Shown here in pieces: positions 62,761-64,000 of a stretch of 64,000 nt of DNA (position 1 is its first letter; every line of letters starts with the position of its first letter). The translations under genes and the position numbers were made by a program. Below the pieces are notes generated by a model. That model saw only the letters and a program-made list of their open reading frames with translations. It was not told where the DNA came from and searched no databases. The DNA comes from Colius striatus (taxonomy: Eukaryota; Chordata; Aves; Coliiformes; Coliidae): assembly GCF_028858725.1 (NCBI RefSeq), contig NC_084790.1:3788001-3852000 (forward strand). The letters run 5' to 3'.

Positions 62761-64000
62761 GTCACCTCCCCCCTCCCGCAGCACCGTCACGCCGCGGACG
62801 GGGCCACACGCAATCCGTCACGCGCGGGGGATGAGCCCTCCCCCCGCGGCGTACAGCCTGGCTCGGGGGGTACAGCCCACACGCTGTCACCCCCGTCCTG
62901 CCGTCACACCGCTGCCCACCCTGATCGGGAGGCACAGCCTCACCTCCCCGCCGGCTCCCCCGTGCTGTCTTACACCCCGTCGCCCTGTCCCCCGGCATGG
63001 CCCACCCTGTGCCAGCCCACCCCTCTGCCATCCGATCCCCCTTTATGCTGTCCCTCCCTGGCATCCCCTCCTTGGGGAGGAAACATCCTCGGACACGGGG
63101 TGACCCACCGCCAGCCCCTTGAGCCCAGCTCTCGCAGCGTGGGAAAGGGCCGGGGGTGTGTGCAGGACCCCCCACCCTGGCACGGGCGCCCCCGGGGCCA
63201 GGGCCGCCCCACGGGCAGGGCCGGGCAGGTCGGGGCGGCTGCCTGCCCCCCGTGCTGCCTGCCAGGCCCAACAGGCCCTGCCGGGCTGGCAAGCTGGGGC
63301 AGGTGTCGGGGCAGGGCAGGGTGAGACGTGGCGCCCGCCTGGGGCACAGCCGCTGAGCCCCCTGCCCCAGCCCCGCTGCCCCTTGTCCCCCCACCGGCAC
63401 CCCGGGAGGCACCGGGGCTGGGTCCCACTCTGCACCCCTCTGGGCATGGGTTGGGATGGTGGCAGGCTCTGTGACCCCTGCAGTCACCACCTCTGGGGCT
63501 TCAGTCCCTGTGAACACAGTGACAGCCCCGGGGTGGGATGGTGGCAAAGGCCGGGGGGATGTGGCAGGTCCCTGCCGTGCCTGGGATGGCAGCCCTGGAG
63601 GGTTTGGGGAGGGATGGAAGATGGGGGTCCCGGCAGCTCCCGCTTTGTTCCCACTTCGCCTCCACCCGGCAGTTGCTTGGCAACTCCATCCACGCGGCTG
63701 TGGGGAAGCGACAAAACGTGTCCCCACGTCCCCATCCCCAGCTGCACGGGGCTGTGGTGGGATGGCTCAGCATGGCATGGTCCTTCTGCACCCCCACAGC
63801 ACCTGCACCCTCCCCACGAGGCTCCTGCGCTCAGACACACCCCACCTGAGACCCCAAAATGCTCCCACCCAGCCAAGCTCCTCTATCCTCTCTGCCTGGG
63901 GTGGCTGGAGGAGGGTGCCCAGCCCTGAGTTTTAGCCACTCTGAGGAGGGCTTCTCATGACAGCAGAGGCTGGAGGGGAAACTGAGACAGAGGGGGCACT
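62761..64000. other. Region upstream of RAPGEFL1, no gene seen
   Basis: GC-rich, with no recognised exon, RNA gene or CR1. In human the next gene on this side is CASC3; no CASC3 coding sequence was recognised before the window ends. Confidence 0.5.

Noticed and set aside
60623-63103. 826-residue plus-strand frame
   Set aside because: Runs antisense through RAPGEFL1 exon 1 and its CpG island. Low stop frequency comes from GC content, and the sequence is low-complexity Pro/Ala/Arg.
62761-64000. Expected CASC3 exons next to RAPGEFL1
   Set aside because: No CASC3-like coding sequence was recognised in the last 1.2 kb; the gene, if present, lies beyond the window.

Overview
The window looks like a gene-dense, very GC-rich piece of a bird genome, most likely from a microchromosome. 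Two things point to this. There are several CR1 LINE 3' ends with the sauropsid ATTCTGTG-type terminus, and there is a compact block of five vertebrate genes in an order conserved with human 17q21.2 (in chicken this block lies on a small GC-rich chromosome). Reading left to right: GJD3 (+), then RARA (-), CDC6 (-), WIPF2 (-) and RAPGEFL1 (-). The human order is RAPGEFL1-WIPF2-CDC6-RARA-GJD3, so the window is that block read backwards. The species cannot be named from the sequence alone.

Layout. 0.3-0.9 kb: CR1. 2.4-4.2 kb: GJD3, a delta connexin whose reading frame is one uninterrupted exon. 4.2-27.7 kb: RARA. Its common exons lie at 5.1-7.8 kb. The alternative alpha-2 first coding exon (13.2-13.4 kb) has a DR5 retinoic-acid response element upstream. 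The alpha-1 first coding exon lies at 19.9-20.2 kb, and a CpG-island promoter at about 27.2-27.7 kb. 30.1-34.1 kb: CDC6, with an E2F/CCAAT promoter. 34.4-52.0 kb: WIPF2, with a long first intron. 52.5-62.7 kb: RAPGEFL1. The last kilobase appears empty.

Exon boundaries were read by hand from splice sites, phases and homology to the human proteins recalled from memory. RARA (455 aa alpha-1, 449 aa alpha-2) and CDC6 (549 aa) close in phase from start to stop. RAPGEFL1 closes in phase (646 aa), but the exon 2/3 junction is uncertain. The last coding exon of WIPF2 is uncertain. The genes are not an operon. They sit tightly packed, with only a few hundred bases between WIPF2 and CDC6 and between RAPGEFL1 and WIPF2, and GJD3 and RARA converge on overlapping poly(A) signals.

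The introns are unusually rich in strand-asymmetric minisatellites: two in RARA (8.9-10.1 and 16.7-17.9 kb) and three in RAPGEFL1 (53.1-54.2, 54.4-54.6 and 56.8-58.1 kb). Other structure of interest is a near-perfect 33-bp inverted repeat with mirrored CCAAT and GC boxes at the presumed RARA promoter, a degenerate array of YY1-like units in the WIPF2 CpG island, and a 13-14 bp motif (CCTCAGTTTCCCC class) recurring about 14 times on both strands. I found no clearly new biological system. The best leads are regulatory and repeat structures.
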